Assembly: GCA_914767715.1 (NCBI GenBank)
Contig: OU612068.1
Location: 30,442,001-30,506,000, forward strand
Source: Membranipora membranacea
Lineage: Eukaryota > Bryozoa > Gymnolaemata > Cheilostomatida > Membraniporidae
Reading direction: 5' to 3'
Length of the DNA: 64,000 nt
Both the position numbers and the translations under genes were made by a program. A model generated the notes under the pieces. The model made no database searches and was not told the DNA's origin. It worked only from the letters and a program-made list of their open reading frames with translations. Below, piece after piece: positions 63,818-64,000 of the stretch (within the stretch, counting starts at the first letter, position 1; each line of letters starts with the position of its first letter).

Positions 63818-64000
63818 CTGAAAAAAAAAACAAACTATGACATAGTATACATCATTATATTATTATTATCTTTATTACTAACCATTGGTAGCAAACTAAA
63901 AATTAGCAGCGACCCTTATAGGTTTTTGTAGAAAAAGAGGAGGCATCCTGGGTATAAAAAGTGAAATATAAAAACTGATCAGTTTAGTTTATTCTTTATA
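63818..64000 (-). other. RNF10 intron running off the window
   Basis: Upstream of the RNF10 exon that starts at 63817 (acceptor cag at 63818-63820). AT-rich, with no coding sequence. Confidence 0.8.

Overview
The window is animal nuclear DNA: AT-rich, with short coding exons split by introns of roughly 70 to 2000 bases, GT-AG splice sites, TATA boxes and AATAAA signals. True (myohemerythrin-type) hemerythrin genes, together with compact animal orthologues of RICTOR, EMC10, SEC14L, UNC93, casein kinase 1 and RNF10, point to a marine invertebrate, most likely a lophotrochozoan (annelid, brachiopod, bryozoan or a relative). That placement is inference. I assembled gene models by hand from splice signals, reading phase and remembered family sequences, so exon borders may be off by a base or two.

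Layout. 1-7.4 kb: two short unassigned coding stretches, a 44-base tandem repeat and a broken LINE reverse transcriptase. 7.5-13.5 kb: two tail-to-tail genes, each encoding a calmodulin-like EF-hand pair joined to a complete hemerythrin domain. This is the most unusual thing in the window; I know of no described animal protein with this architecture. 16.0-35.8 kb, minus strand: a complete RICTOR gene of about 30 coding exons. 37.9-40.4 kb, plus: EMC10 without its signal-peptide exon. 42.5-51.6 kb, plus: a SEC14-like lipid-binding protein with a GOLD domain. 52.9-57.0 kb, minus: an UNC93-like membrane protein. 58.1-59.9 kb, minus: a casein-kinase-1-family kinase. 60.7-63.8 kb, minus: the C-terminal ~500 residues of RNF10, running off the right edge.

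Apart from the hemerythrin pair the genes are unrelated housekeeping genes (TORC2 signalling, ER membrane insertion, lipid transfer, kinase, RING protein), and I see no shared pathway. Noncoding DNA carries many foldback elements: a 149-base perfect inverted repeat in the SEC14L gene, a 51-base perfect hairpin with a 9-base target duplication in the UNC93 gene, two tiny palindromes with 7- to 9-base flanking repeats, a nested foldback in RICTOR, and a dispersed family of ~40-50-base hairpins sharing an AGTTGTCT end.
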